From NCBI GenBank assembly GCA_938007995.1, contig CALLLW010000016.1, positions 1-64,000 of the forward strand: a stretch of 64,000 nt of DNA. Direction: 5' to 3'. The notes below the pieces were generated by a model. It had not been told where the DNA came from. It saw only the letters and a list, made by a program, of their open reading frames with translations, and ran no database searches. Shown piece by piece: positions 54,668 to 63,339 of this stretch (positions within the stretch are counted from its first letter, which is position 1; each line of letters begins with the position of its first letter). This stretch comes from an uncultured Granulosicoccaceae bacterium. GTDB lineage: Bacteria; Pseudomonadota; Gammaproteobacteria; Granulosicoccales; Granulosicoccaceae. The translations under genes were made by a program, and so were the position numbers.

Positions 54668-54919
54668 TGAGGTGCACCACATATAACTGGAAGGCGCGAG
54701 TCTACGGGTTTTGGGAGATGGAAACTATCTACTCATTTGTAAAAAACGGAGCGAAACGTATAAAACAGTGAATAGATGGAGTTGGCTGTTTTCGAAGTTA
54801 CAGCCTTTTAGTGAATTGCGTATCAGTTTTCGCGTAGATTATTCACCACAGCGAGGCGTAAGAGGCGGGGTGATTGTGACCCCGGCAGGCATGCATCCAC
54901 GCAGGGCATTAGGCTAAGC

Positions 54920-54965
54920 GTCGGCAAGGCACCGGGTCGGCAAGGCACTGGTCGGCAAGGCACTG
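54920..54965. repeat. Three 15-16 base tandem repeats
   Basis: GTCGGCAAGGCACCGG followed by two exact copies of GTCGGCAAGGCACTG, in the non-coding space between the lipoprotein and dienelactone-hydrolase genes. Confidence 0.85.
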
Positions 54966-55020
54966 AGAAAGTCCCTTGGCTTTTATTTGCCATGTCTGGT
55001 GCGTAGATTGCACCAGGTGT

Positions 55021-55135
55021 CTCAGGCTATATTTCCCTGGCCCGGATTTCCAGGCCAGATTTCTCAGGCTAGATTTCTCAGGCTAGATTTCTCAGGCCAG
55101 TATTTCGCAGGCCAGACTTTATTAGGCCAGATTGG
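55021..55135. repeat. 14-15 base minisatellite overlapping a gene end
   Basis: Six to seven tandem copies of a unit near CAGGCYAGATTTCT. The clean copies are at 55051-55092, and diverged copies continue through CAGGCCAGTATTTCG and TTAGGCCAGATTGG. The array enters the last codons of the minus-strand hydrolase gene (stop at 55122-55124), so the C-terminal residues SANLA and the stop are written by repeat-like DNA. Confidence 0.85.
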
Positions 55136-56045
55136 CTGAGAAAAACTCCAGCGTGCGATCCCACGCAAGCTTGGCGGCTTCTTCGTTGTAGCGTTTGGTC
55201 GAGTTGTTGTGAAAGCCATGTCCGGTGCCTGGATAAAGATGGCGCTCATACTCAATGTTGTTTGCCTGCAGTGCCGCTTCGAAGTCGGGCCATTGTGCAT
55301 TGATCCGGTCATCGTTCTCTGCCGCCTGAACCATCAGCGGTGCTTTGATTTTCGCCACTTCCTCGGTTGGAGGTGCACTGCCATAGAACGGCACACCGCC
55401 ATGGAAATCTGTCCCCATTTTGGTAGCGAGAAAATTAACTACGCCACCGCCAAAACAGAACCCGACTGCACCTAACTTACCGGTAGACAGTTCATGTGAC
55501 TTCAAGAATTCGGCACCGTTGGCCATGTCGATCATTATCTTCGCGCGATCGAGACTCTTTTGCATGGCTCGGCCATCGTCATCATTGCCCGGATATCCGC
55601 CAACCGGGTGCAGTGCATCCGGTGCCAGCGCCAGGAAGCCATCTACTGCAAGTCGGCGTGCGACATCTTCAATGTACGGATTGAGTCCGCGATTTTCGTG
55701 AACAACCAGCACACTGGGATACGGGCCATCAGTACTTGGAACTGCAAGGTATCCGCGCATCTCACCGGAGTTACCACCGGGTGAGTCGTAAGTTACGTAC
55801 TCAGCCTTCATGCGTTCATCGGTAAACGAAATGGTTTGTGCCTGTGCATAGCGTGGGAACAAAGCCTGCGCCATGGTTAAGCCGGAGACACCGGCAACGG
55901 TGATTGCGCCCGCACGTTTCATGAACTCGCGTCGAGTGATATACCCGTGGCAGTAAAGGTCATAGAGTTCGTAGACGCGTTGATCTATTTCAAGATCCTC
56001 ATCATCAATCTCATGGTTTTTCACAGCTCCGGTAGTAGTGTTCAT
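55122..56045 (-). CDS. Tat-exported dienelactone hydrolase family protein
   Basis: A 307-residue hydrolase exported by the Tat pathway. The twin-Arg motif TRREFMKRAG (37-46) precedes a hydrophobic segment and cleavage near YAQAQ. The DLH fold has YPSVLVVHENRGLNPYIEDV, the nucleophile Cys in GAVGFCFGGGVVNF, the Asp in AENDDRINAQ and the His in GTGHGFHN. The start at 56045 is supported by AAGGAG seven bases ahead. DLH enzymes hydrolyse cyclic or activated esters; exported forms with this Tat header are common in proteobacteria with unknown substrate. Monocistronic. Confidence 0.88.
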   Translation of the reverse strand: MNTTTGAVKNHEIDDEDLEIDQRVYELYDLYCHGYITRREFMKRAGAITVAGVSGLTMAQALFPRYAQAQTISFTDERMKAEYVTYDSPGGNSGEMRGYLAVPSTDGPYPSVLVVHENRGLNPYIEDVARRLAVDGFLALAPDALHPVGGYPGNDDDGRAMQKSLDRAKIMIDMANGAEFLKSHELSTGKLGAVGFCFGGGVVNFLATKMGTDFHGGVPFYGSAPPTEEVAKIKAPLMVQAAENDDRINAQWPDFEAALQANNIEYERHLYPGTGHGFHNNSTKRYNEEAAKLAWDRTLEFFSANLA

Positions 56046-56338
56046 GCGTTGCTCCTTCATGTGGTTGTAATAATCATAACAGTGGCTCCACAACTATGGC
56101 CCGGGTGTATGTTCTGGCCCGGTAATGACAGTGTTTTGTTGTCATGCAGAGCTGTAAAAATACGTCAGCGGTCTCGCTATACGCTAACAAGCTGAGTGAG
56201 TCAGGTTCAAAAAGTTCCGCATTTTCGGCCAGTAAAAATTATATGTCGCGATCGCGCTGACAGAACCGCTTACCATTGAAAATGAACACAGTATTTCTGC
56301 AAGCCTTTGATTTGCTGCTCGGTAATGTTACTGATCAT

Positions 56339-56829
56339 CTAAAGTGAACCTCCAACCGGTAACCCGCTTGGCACGCTTGACGGTCGGGATCGATCGAAAT
56401 TGTTGTCATTCAATGCGTTGAGAAGAGCCGCAATTGCATTTGACTGATTATTGTTTATGTTGGTAGCGCGACAAAATCTTCATCCAGTTGATTGCGTTGT
56501 ACATTGGGATTGTCCTAAAAGTCGATTATCTCATCCAGTGAGTTTTCCTGTCCGCCATGAAAATAAGGTGCGGTAAACGCCAGCTGTCTCAAGGTAGGTG
56601 TTCTAAAACCAAAGTTTCCAGCGCCTGTATCAGGTGCAATCAAACCATTCGCCTCGGCCACACCTAATACATGGGTTTCAAATTCTGAAAACACCGGGCC
56701 GCTATGACATTCAGCGCAACCGGTTAGTGCGAACACTTCTATGCCATTGAGTTGCTGTTGTGACATTGCATTGATATCACCTCGCATCCATTGATCGAAT
56801 GGTGAGTTGTTTGCACTCAGTTGTATGAT
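56339..56829 (-). pseudogene. Remnant of a di-haem cytochrome c peroxidase (MauG family)
   Basis: The C-terminal half of a CCP/MauG-type protein is readable with defects. Intact pieces are LSANNSPFDQWMRGDINAMS, the haem motif CAECHSGP and TPTLRQLAFTAPYFHGGQEN. Then DEIIDF meets an in-frame TAG where relatives have Tyr, continues as DNPNVQRNQLDEDFVALP and hits a TAA. After a frame change it ends NAIAALLNALNDNNFDRSRP and SSVPSGLPVGG, to a stop at 56339. A TGA at 56830-56832 closes the 5' side, and the N-terminal half with the first haem site is missing. The open part alone (90 codons) should not be taken as a gene. Confidence 0.8.
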
Positions 56830-56949
56830 TCAGCCGGCAACTTTGCTCGATAACGCAGCGCAGAGTGCCGCCAGTGCGATAGCGGATGAATAGTGTGAAT
56901 GCTTGTAGGTTAAGCGGTGGGTTGCTGATATAGCTTTGCAGAACCCGCT

Positions 56950-57432
56950 TCAGGTCCGTGTAGATACCCAGTAGCTGGCTTTGTGGTCGAGTATCACTTC
57001 GATGGTCTCAAGCGCGTAAGGGTTAAGTTGAATTTCATCGCGCTCAACCCAGCTGATGTGAGAAATTTCCACATTATCTGCCGAGGTTTCCGGCATGGCT
57101 TTGAGCTGGTGTGCAAAAAGCACCTGTACTGTTTTTAGTGCCGGGTAAAATATGACACCAACCTGCTGCATGTTGTCGATAACAAGACCGGTTTCTTCCC
57201 GGAGCTCGCGGCTTGCTGCGTCATTCGGGCTTTCACTCGGATCACAGTGGCCGCTTGGAATGTCCCAATAGTCGGCGTAAGTGGTTTTTACCGCGAGAAA
57301 CCGACCATCTGGCAGTGTGACCAACACTTTGGCGGCGACCACATAACCCGGGTACAGAATGCGAACGATTTTACGTTGCAGGTAAACCGGCAGAGCTTTA
57401 TAAATTTTCAGTGCCAGTGTTTTGAGAGACAT
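56950..57432 (-). CDS. Nudix hydrolase
   Basis: A 160-residue Nudix protein. The Nudix box is complete at residues 61-83 (GHCDPSESPNDAASRELREE followed by TGL), with the REUXEEXGU core that binds divalent cations. The N-terminal amphipathic segment (LKIYKALPVYLQRKIVRILY) precedes the beta-grasp start VVAAKVLVTLPDGRFLAVKT. It hydrolyses a nucleoside diphosphate linked to another moiety; the substrate is not deducible. A 13-14 base duplication (57444-57470) lies just upstream of the start. It is followed downstream by the peroxidase remnant. Confidence 0.88.
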   Translation of the reverse strand: MSLKTLALKIYKALPVYLQRKIVRILYPGYVVAAKVLVTLPDGRFLAVKTTYADYWDIPSGHCDPSESPNDAASRELREETGLVIDNMQQVGVIFYPALKTVQVLFAHQLKAMPETSADNVEISHISWVERDEIQLNPYALETIEVILDHKASYWVSTRT

Positions 57433-57555
57433 AGAGTGGCCAAGGTTAAGTGGCTAGGATTAAGTGGATAGGTAGTCGCTTCAATTGGTATGCCAGTCAT
57501 GGCTGTAGTACAGATGACATAGCTGTTTTGGACCAGTTTCACACACCGAAGGACG

Positions 57556-58176
57556 TCATTGATTTAAAGCGTCGATCTGTGCCTGTGTCAGCAGCCGTGG
57601 GTTCAGGCCGCGGGTTAGCAAATGTAGTCTTGAGGTTTCTTCCAGTTCTTCTGTTGCATACACAGCAGCTTCGAGTGATTTGCCTGCCATAACCGGTCCG
57701 TGGTTCGCCAGCAGTACTGACGTGTATTTGCCTGACAGACCTCTTATAGCATCACCGATCAATGGATCACCGGGTTTGTGATAGGGCACTAGTGCGGTTT
57801 TACCTACTTTCATCACATAGTACGCAGTGAGCGGTGGTAGTGCATCTGCAGGATCGGTTTCTGGTAACAGCGATACCGCCACGGAATGCACCGAATGCAG
57901 GTGTACTACCGCTGCGCAGTCCGCAACCGTGTCATACATAGCCGTATGCAGTGGGACTTCCTTGGTTGGCTTATCTCCACTGATGCAGTTGCCGTGCTTA
58001 TCGAGCAGGCTTAGTGTGTCCGGTTCAAGATTGCCGAGCGATGCATTGGTGGGCGTGACAATCCATCCGTCACCGTGCTTGACACTGATGTTACCCGTGC
58101 TGCCGTAAGTCAGGCCGCGATCAAACAGTGATTTACCGAAATAACAAATACTTTCGCGCAGCTTTAACTCGTTCAT
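57556..58176 (-). CDS. otnC: 3-oxo-tetronate 4-phosphate decarboxylase (class II aldolase fold)
   Basis: A 206-residue class II aldolase/adducin protein. It shows GLTYGSTGNISVKHGDGWIV, TNASLGNLEPDTLSLLD, PTKEVPLHTAMY with the catalytic Glu, and the zinc-binding VVHLHSVHS plus a later His in LANHGPVMAG. Directly upstream and overlapping by four bases is the DUF1537 kinase gene. That pair is the signature of four-carbon acid-sugar catabolism. The kinase makes 3-oxotetronate 4-phosphate and this enzyme decarboxylates it to dihydroxyacetone phosphate. The symbol follows that context; the substrate stereochemistry (L-threonate, D-threonate or erythronate) is not determined. Confidence 0.85.
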   Translation of the reverse strand: MNELKLRESICYFGKSLFDRGLTYGSTGNISVKHGDGWIVTPTNASLGNLEPDTLSLLDKHGNCISGDKPTKEVPLHTAMYDTVADCAAVVHLHSVHSVAVSLLPETDPADALPPLTAYYVMKVGKTALVPYHKPGDPLIGDAIRGLSGKYTSVLLANHGPVMAGKSLEAAVYATEELEETSRLHLLTRGLNPRLLTQAQIDALNQ

Positions 58177-59438
58177 GCCTGATGCTCCAGTCGCATCAGC
58201 GCCTTTTCAAAGAAGTCCTGACCGCCGAAGTTGCCAGACTTAAGTGCCATAGCAATCGGTTGATCACCTTTGGTACTGAGTGCAGGTACACCCGGGTCAA
58301 TCTCGGCACCTATATCAAATGCATCGATATGTAGCGCACTAACCACTGCACCCGAAGTTTCGCCACCGGCAACCACTATCCGCTTATAACCAAGTGCTGC
58401 GACTTTGTGCGCTAACTCTGCAAAAAACGATTCAATTCTCTGTGCTACTGATTCTGTACCGAACTCTGTCTGCAGTTTTTTAACTGTCTCGGGCTCTGCT
58501 GATGAATAAATCAATGCGGTTTTATCATTTTCTGGCAGAGATTGAATAATGCTGTCAGTCGAGATTTTGTCTGCCATCAGATCGTGAATATCGATGTTCT
58601 TTTTTGGTCCGCCATGGTAGTGCTCTATCTGTTGTCTGGTAGCGCCTGAGCAGCTGCCTGCAATGACAATCGCGCGGCCTGATTGTGCTCTGAAACTATT
58701 GCCTGCTTCAGACAGTAATCCACGTTGTCTGAAGTTATCCGGCAGGCCGAGTGCAATACCGGAACCACCGGTAACCAGCGTTGCAGCAGTTAAAGCGTGA
58801 CCGATGGTAATTAAGTCCTGATCTGCTGTGGCATCCACCACAACCAGGGTCTGGTTGTCAGATGCTGCATCTGCCAGTGCTTTACCAACGCTCGCAGTAC
58901 CTGCAGAGACAGTTGCCTGCGCTATATGTCCAACCCTGCCGGTACACTGTTGCTGTAACCAGCGTCTGATGTCTGCATCTGTCATCGGGTTCAGTGGATG
59001 GTGCTGCAGACCGGACTCGTTCAACAACTGATCATTAACAAACAAGTGGCCTTGGTAAACTGTACGTCCGGTGGCAGGAAAAGCCGGACATACCACAGCC
59101 GCTGTAGTCTTGAGTTCTGCTGCCAGTGCTTCTGCAACCGGGCCGATATTGCCTTCTGGAGTTGAATCAAAAGTTGAGCAGTACTTGAATAGAAACTGGC
59201 TGGCACCTTGTGACTGTAACCAGTTCAGTGCCTTGAGTGATTGTTGTACTGCTTCATCAACATCTATCGAGCGGGTTTTTAGCGCGATAATCGCGGCTTC
59301 GCAGTCTGCTGTGGTGTTGTTATCGGGCACGTCGATATACTGAGTGGTGCGCATGCCTTGTTTGCAAAGCGTATTTGCAAGATCACTGGCACCGGTAAAG
59401 TCGTCGGCGATACAGCCAAGCAGGAGCGGTTTGTTCAT
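58173..59438 (-). CDS. otnK: 3-oxo-tetronate kinase (DUF1537 four-carbon acid sugar kinase)
   Basis: A 421-residue kinase. The N-terminal domain begins LLGCIADDFTGASDLANTLC, the DUF1537 substrate-binding motif. ALKTRSIDVDEAVQQSLKAL, FKYCSTFDSTPEGNIGPVAE and VCPAFPATGRTVYQGHLFVN follow. The C-terminal nucleotide-binding domain has IVIAGSCSGATRQQIEHY, IVVAGGETSGAVV and EIDPGVPALST with ALKSGNFGGQDFF. It phosphorylates 3-oxotetronates for the overlapping otnC gene product. The usual first enzyme, an NAD-dependent L-threonate or D-erythronate dehydrogenase, is not seen nearby. Confidence 0.92.
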   Translation of the reverse strand: MNKPLLLGCIADDFTGASDLANTLCKQGMRTTQYIDVPDNNTTADCEAAIIALKTRSIDVDEAVQQSLKALNWLQSQGASQFLFKYCSTFDSTPEGNIGPVAEALAAELKTTAAVVCPAFPATGRTVYQGHLFVNDQLLNESGLQHHPLNPMTDADIRRWLQQQCTGRVGHIAQATVSAGTASVGKALADAASDNQTLVVVDATADQDLITIGHALTAATLVTGGSGIALGLPDNFRQRGLLSEAGNSFRAQSGRAIVIAGSCSGATRQQIEHYHGGPKKNIDIHDLMADKISTDSIIQSLPENDKTALIYSSAEPETVKKLQTEFGTESVAQRIESFFAELAHKVAALGYKRIVVAGGETSGAVVSALHIDAFDIGAEIDPGVPALSTKGDQPIAMALKSGNFGGQDFFEKALMRLEHQA

Positions 59439-59541
59439 CTTTCAGCGTATCTTCAGTCTTGTTCAAGTCACAAGCTTAGCATTTCTGTCCGTTCATCGAT
59501 AACATGAGTTAACATTGACCTACTCAAGCCGGGTATCCTCA

Positions 59542-60525
59542 ATGAAAGCGATCAATCTTAAAGAATTCGGTGCTGCCGATAATCTCTTTTTAGACAATGT
59601 AGACATGCCTGTGGCAGGCAGCGGACAAGTACTTATAAAAGTGCATGCCTGTTCAGTCAACCGACCTGATATTGTGCAGCGCGAGGGTAACTATCCACCA
59701 CCACCGGGTGATTCTGAAATTATCGGTCTGGAAGTTGCCGGCACGGTTGAAGCTATTGGAGACGGTGTTACACGCTATAAAACCGGTGACAAAGTGTTTG
59801 CGCTGGTCGGCGGCGGTGGCTATGCCGAGTATGCAGTCGCGTACGAAGGTCACACAATGCCAATCCCGGATGCACTTGATTTCAAACAGGCCGCCTGTAT
59901 TTGCGAAACCTACATCACTGCCTACCTGAACACGATTGTCCTCACTGAAGCAAAATCATCTGAAACCTTCTTGCTGCACGGTGGTGGGGGCGGGGTCAAT
60001 ACTGCAGCAATACAGTTATGTTCTGCACTGATTGAAAGCAGCACGACGATCGTGACAGCATCTACCGGTAAGGTGGAACGTGTTAAATCGCTGGGTGCTG
60101 ATTATGTTATCGACTATAAAACACAGTCATTTGCCGATGAAGTAAAAACCTGCACTCAAGGTAAGGGTGTCGATGTGATTCTTGATCATATCGGTGGCGC
60201 GTACTTTAAAGACAATATGAAGAGTCTTGCAGTTGGCGGAAGACTGGTCGTGATAGGGCTGATGGGTGGTATAAAATCAGATATAAACCTCGCAGTCATG
60301 ATGGTAAAAAGACAGAAAATTATCGGCTCGGTTTTACGCTCAAGACCGGTTGCTGAAAAAACACAAATCATTACCGATTTTGAATACACGGTGATGCCAT
60401 TGTTTGCGGATAAAAAAATTGTTCCACTGATCTCTGATGTCTTTCCGTTAAGTGAAGCGGCGGCGGCGCACAAGGCAATGGAGCAGGGCAGTCATTTCGG
60501 TAAGATTGTTTTAGAAGTCGTATAA
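59542..60525 (+). CDS. NAD(P)H:quinone oxidoreductase, PIG3-type MDR family
   Basis: A 327-residue zinc-less medium-chain dehydrogenase/reductase. It shows MKAINLKEFGAADNLFLDNV, SVNRPDIVQREGNYPPPPGD, IIGLEVAGTVEAIGDGV, the coenzyme-binding FLLHGGGGGVNTAAIQ and VDVILDHIGGAYF. The NRPD and YPPPPG motifs place it in the PIG3/QorB-like group that reduces quinones or alkenals with NADPH. The start at ATG 59542 is preferred to the TTG at 59515. It is divergent from otnK and lies six bases upstream of the LysR gene, so the two are probably cotranscribed. Confidence 0.9.
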   Translation: MKAINLKEFGAADNLFLDNVDMPVAGSGQVLIKVHACSVNRPDIVQREGNYPPPPGDSEIIGLEVAGTVEAIGDGVTRYKTGDKVFALVGGGGYAEYAVAYEGHTMPIPDALDFKQAACICETYITAYLNTIVLTEAKSSETFLLHGGGGGVNTAAIQLCSALIESSTTIVTASTGKVERVKSLGADYVIDYKTQSFADEVKTCTQGKGVDVILDHIGGAYFKDNMKSLAVGGRLVVIGLMGGIKSDINLAVMMVKRQKIIGSVLRSRPVAEKTQIITDFEYTVMPLFADKKIVPLISDVFPLSEAAAAHKAMEQGSHFGKIVLEVV

Positions 60526-60531
60526 CTGGTA

Positions 60532-61431
60532 GTGGATCGATACCCTGAAATTCGTGATCTGCAGCTGCTGCTGGCGTTGTCGCAGAGAAAGCACTTTACC
60601 CGTGCTGCTGCAGACTGCGGTATTTCGCAACCGGCGTTTTCCGCACGCATCCATCATCTTGAACAATTGCTTGGTGTGCCGGTGGTGCGGCGTGGTAACA
60701 AATTTCTCGGCTTTACCAAAGAGGGTGACCTGGTCCTGAGGTGGGCGCGTAAAGTGGTAACCGATGTTGAAGGGATGCGTCAGGAGATTGAAGTGGCGCG
60801 TGGTGATTTGCACGGTGTGCTTGCAGTGGGCGTGGTACCTACAGCGCTTGCCTATGCAGCGTCAATCTCTACTGCGCTGCGTGCACGCTATGAACACCTT
60901 ACCATTGATATTCAATCGTTAACCTCGGTTGAGATTGCGCGTGCACTGCACGAGTTTGCCATTGATGCAGGTATTACTTATCTGGATGAAAAAGACAATG
61001 GTCACTTGCGCTTTGACAGCATTTATCAGGAGCGTTATGTGTTGTTATCACCGCCACATCTGGCACCGCGTGAGCGTGGCAGTGCCAGCTGGAAAGAAGC
61101 AGCGCAACTGCCTTTGTGTCTGTTGAGTAAAGACATGCGCTTTCGCCAGATTGTTGATGAAGTCTTTCAAAGTGCCGGGGTAAAGCCCGAGCCGGTGATG
61201 GAAACCAATGCATTCACTGCGGCAATGGTGCAGGTTAACAACGGTGCAGCAGCAACTATTGCACCGCAAAAATTGATCGATAGCCTTTATCTTGATCAGA
61301 ACGCTGTCAGTCTTCAGTTGGAACAGCCCGTGGTTGAAAAAACCATCGGGCTGGCTTCACTTGATCACGAGCCGGGACTGCCTGCTGTTAATGCATTGCG
61401 TGATGTTATCGGTTTGTCTGTCGAGCGTTAA
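60532..61431 (+). CDS. LysR family transcriptional regulator
   Basis: A 299-residue LysR-type regulator. The winged helix-turn-helix occupies about residues 5-65 (LQLLLALSQRKHFTRAAADC, GISQPAFSARIHHLEQLLGV), followed by a linker helix and a type 2 periplasmic-binding-like effector domain. Its sequence resembles the regulators that accompany NAD-dependent formate dehydrogenase operons (from memory, not searched). Such an operon begins 1.9 kb downstream beyond gabD. It starts with GTG six bases after the quinone oxidoreductase stop. It converges on gabD with 27 bases between the stops. Confidence 0.9.
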   Translation: MDRYPEIRDLQLLLALSQRKHFTRAAADCGISQPAFSARIHHLEQLLGVPVVRRGNKFLGFTKEGDLVLRWARKVVTDVEGMRQEIEVARGDLHGVLAVGVVPTALAYAASISTALRARYEHLTIDIQSLTSVEIARALHEFAIDAGITYLDEKDNGHLRFDSIYQERYVLLSPPHLAPRERGSASWKEAAQLPLCLLSKDMRFRQIVDEVFQSAGVKPEPVMETNAFTAAMVQVNNGAAATIAPQKLIDSLYLDQNAVSLQLEQPVVEKTIGLASLDHEPGLPAVNALRDVIGLSVER

Positions 61432-61458
61432 ACCACACAAGCTTGACAGCGATCAGTG

Positions 61459-62916
61459 TTAAATCTGATCAATACAGACGTATTTTGTTTCAAGGTAATC
61501 GTCCAGACCCTGGCTGCCACCCTCTTTGCCCAGGCCACTTTCCTTGACTCCGCCAAACGGTGCTTCAACAGTGGTGATCAGGCCGGAGTTAATCCCGATC
61601 ATGCCATATTGCAATTGATCATTGAGCCTGAAAGCGCGGCCAAGATCTTTGGTGTATGCGTAGCAGGCAAGGCCGTAGACCGTTGCATTGGCCATGTTGA
61701 TGGCTTCTTCTTCGGTTTCAAATTTAAATACCGGTGCCAGCGGGCCGAAGGTTTCTTCTGTCGCGAAATTCATGCTTGAGCTTGCATTGGTGATCACTGT
61801 GGGTTCAAAAAAGTTGCCACCTTTGGCATGTCGCTTACCACCGGTAGCTATCTTGCCACCTTTTGATGTAGCGTCGGTGATAAAGCCCTCGATTGATTCT
61901 ACTGCGTCGTGGTCAATCATCGGTCCCTGCGTTACGCCATCCTCTAGTCCGTTGCCAACCTTAAGCGCTTCCGTTTGTTCTACCAGCGCTGCGACGAACT
62001 TGTCGTGGATGCCACTTTGCACATAGATGCGGTTTGCACAAACACAGGTTTGACCCGTGTTGCGAAACTTGGAAGCCATCGCGCCTTCAAGCGCCGCATC
62101 TATATCAGCATCATCAAATACAATAAACGGTGCATTGCCACCCAGCTCCATAGAGACTCGTTTAACGGTATCGGCGCTTTGTCTGATCAGTTCCTTACCC
62201 ACTTCGGTACTGCCGGTGAAGGTGACTTTACGAACTGCGTTGGAGTCCATCATGGCACCGGCGATTTCACGTGCAGAGCCAGTCACAACGTTGACAACGC
62301 CTTTAGGATAGCCCGCCTCTTCAGCCATCGCTGCCCATGCCAGTGCACTGTAGGGTGTGACTGTTGCGGGTTTCGCCACAACAGTGCAACCAACGGCCAG
62401 CGCCGGTGCGATCTTACGTGCCAGCATTGATGACGGAAAATTCCACGGTGTGATCATGCCGACCACACCAACCGGATGTCGTGTTACCAGGATTCTGCGA
62501 CCATTAACACCGGCGGGAACAATCTCGCCTTTGGCCCGACGCGCTTCTTCAGCAAACCAGCGAACGTACTCTGCGCCGATAGCGATCTCACCTTGTGCCT
62601 CAGCCAGTGGCTTGCCCATTTCAACGGTTAGCAGCTCGGCCAGCGCTGCCTGATTGTCCATTAGCACATCATGCAAATTCCAAAGTAACTCGCAGCGTTT
62701 CATCAGTGGCAATGCGCTGAAGGCAGGGAAAGCACTGGTTGCAGCCGCAATGGCCCGTTGGGTTTCTGCTTTGCCGGACTTGGGAACTGTGCCGATGGTA
62801 CTGTTATCTGCAGGATTCGTTACGTCGATTGTGTCACCGCTGTCTGCACCAACCCACTCGCCATCAATAAAGTTCGCCTGCTTCATCCAGGTGCTAAGAG
62901 CCTTGCTTGTGTTCAT
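61459..62916 (-). CDS. gabD: Succinate-semialdehyde dehydrogenase-type aldehyde dehydrogenase
   Basis: A 485-residue aldehyde dehydrogenase, close in length and sequence to E. coli GabD. It shows FIDGEWVGADSGDTIDVTNP, ITPWNFPSSMLARKIAPALA, FTGSTEVGKELI and the catalytic Glu in MELGGNAPFIVFDDADID. The catalytic Cys is in FRNTGQTCVCANRIYVQSG, followed by ETFGPLAPVF and the C-terminal EAPFGGVKESGLGKEGG. It oxidises succinate semialdehyde, or a related semialdehyde, with NAD(P)+. The start at 62916 is supported by AGGAAACC; the frame extends 33 codons upstream without homology. No gabT neighbour is present, so the source of its substrate is open. Confidence 0.88.
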   Translation of the reverse strand: MNTSKALSTWMKQANFIDGEWVGADSGDTIDVTNPADNSTIGTVPKSGKAETQRAIAAATSAFPAFSALPLMKRCELLWNLHDVLMDNQAALAELLTVEMGKPLAEAQGEIAIGAEYVRWFAEEARRAKGEIVPAGVNGRRILVTRHPVGVVGMITPWNFPSSMLARKIAPALAVGCTVVAKPATVTPYSALAWAAMAEEAGYPKGVVNVVTGSAREIAGAMMDSNAVRKVTFTGSTEVGKELIRQSADTVKRVSMELGGNAPFIVFDDADIDAALEGAMASKFRNTGQTCVCANRIYVQSGIHDKFVAALVEQTEALKVGNGLEDGVTQGPMIDHDAVESIEGFITDATSKGGKIATGGKRHAKGGNFFEPTVITNASSSMNFATEETFGPLAPVFKFETEEEAINMANATVYGLACYAYTKDLGRAFRLNDQLQYGMIGINSGLITTVEAPFGGVKESGLGKEGGSQGLDDYLETKYVCIDQI

Positions 62917-63246
62917 TGTGGTTTCCTGTCTTTTTAAAGTGGCTGTTGTGTTTGCAGCTGCGCGACTTGCCTGCCGGCGCAGGTGCTCGCGATCAGCCTT
63001 GTTAACAACCGGCATTTAAGCAGATTGGCGGCGTGCGGGCATCGCTGATAACGGTCAGGGGTTACGCCCGCGCCGTGGATTTGATCATCCGTCATGCGTG
63101 TCTGCCAAGACACGGCTGCCGGTCGTGGTGTTGCTAATGGTTGTGCCAGTTATTCATTTGCCGATCGCAGGTATCGACTGCCAGATCCGGGTCATCCGGT
63201 AACCTTGTCTACTGCGTCCGCGCTTGTCTTTCTCATGATAAGCAAA
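62917..63246. other. Divergent promoter region gabD to formate dehydrogenase
   Basis: No gene is seen. It contains the upstream signals of gabD (minus) and leads to the palindrome at 63247-63277. GC-rich segments around 63020-63120 show no clear coding pattern. Confidence 0.35.
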
Positions 63247-63277
63247 ACAAATCGCATCATTCAAAAATGCGATTTGT
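63247..63277. promoter_or_regulatory. Perfect 11-base inverted repeat upstream of the formate dehydrogenase gene
   Basis: ACAAATCGCAT (63247-63257) and ATGCGATTTGT (63267-63277) are exact reverse complements separated by nine bases. The dyad is centred about 78 bases before the start codon at 63340. The spacing and the T/A positions fit a LysR-type or other dimeric operator. The LysR gene at 60532 is a candidate binder. No T-run follows on either strand, so a terminator is less likely. Confidence 0.55.
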
Positions 63278-63339
63278 ATTTATTGCCTGAGTGCTGTCAA
63301 CTGGGCGCCCAGCAGCGTAATTCAACTTAGGAAGCAAGC

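Noticed and set aside
55021-55135. CRISPR-like array
   Set aside because: Units of 14-15 bases directly abut without unique spacers and no cas genes are present; it is a minisatellite.
56515-56787. Functional 90-residue cytochrome c protein
   Set aside because: It is the open part of a broken cytochrome c peroxidase with homologous codons continuing past both ends.
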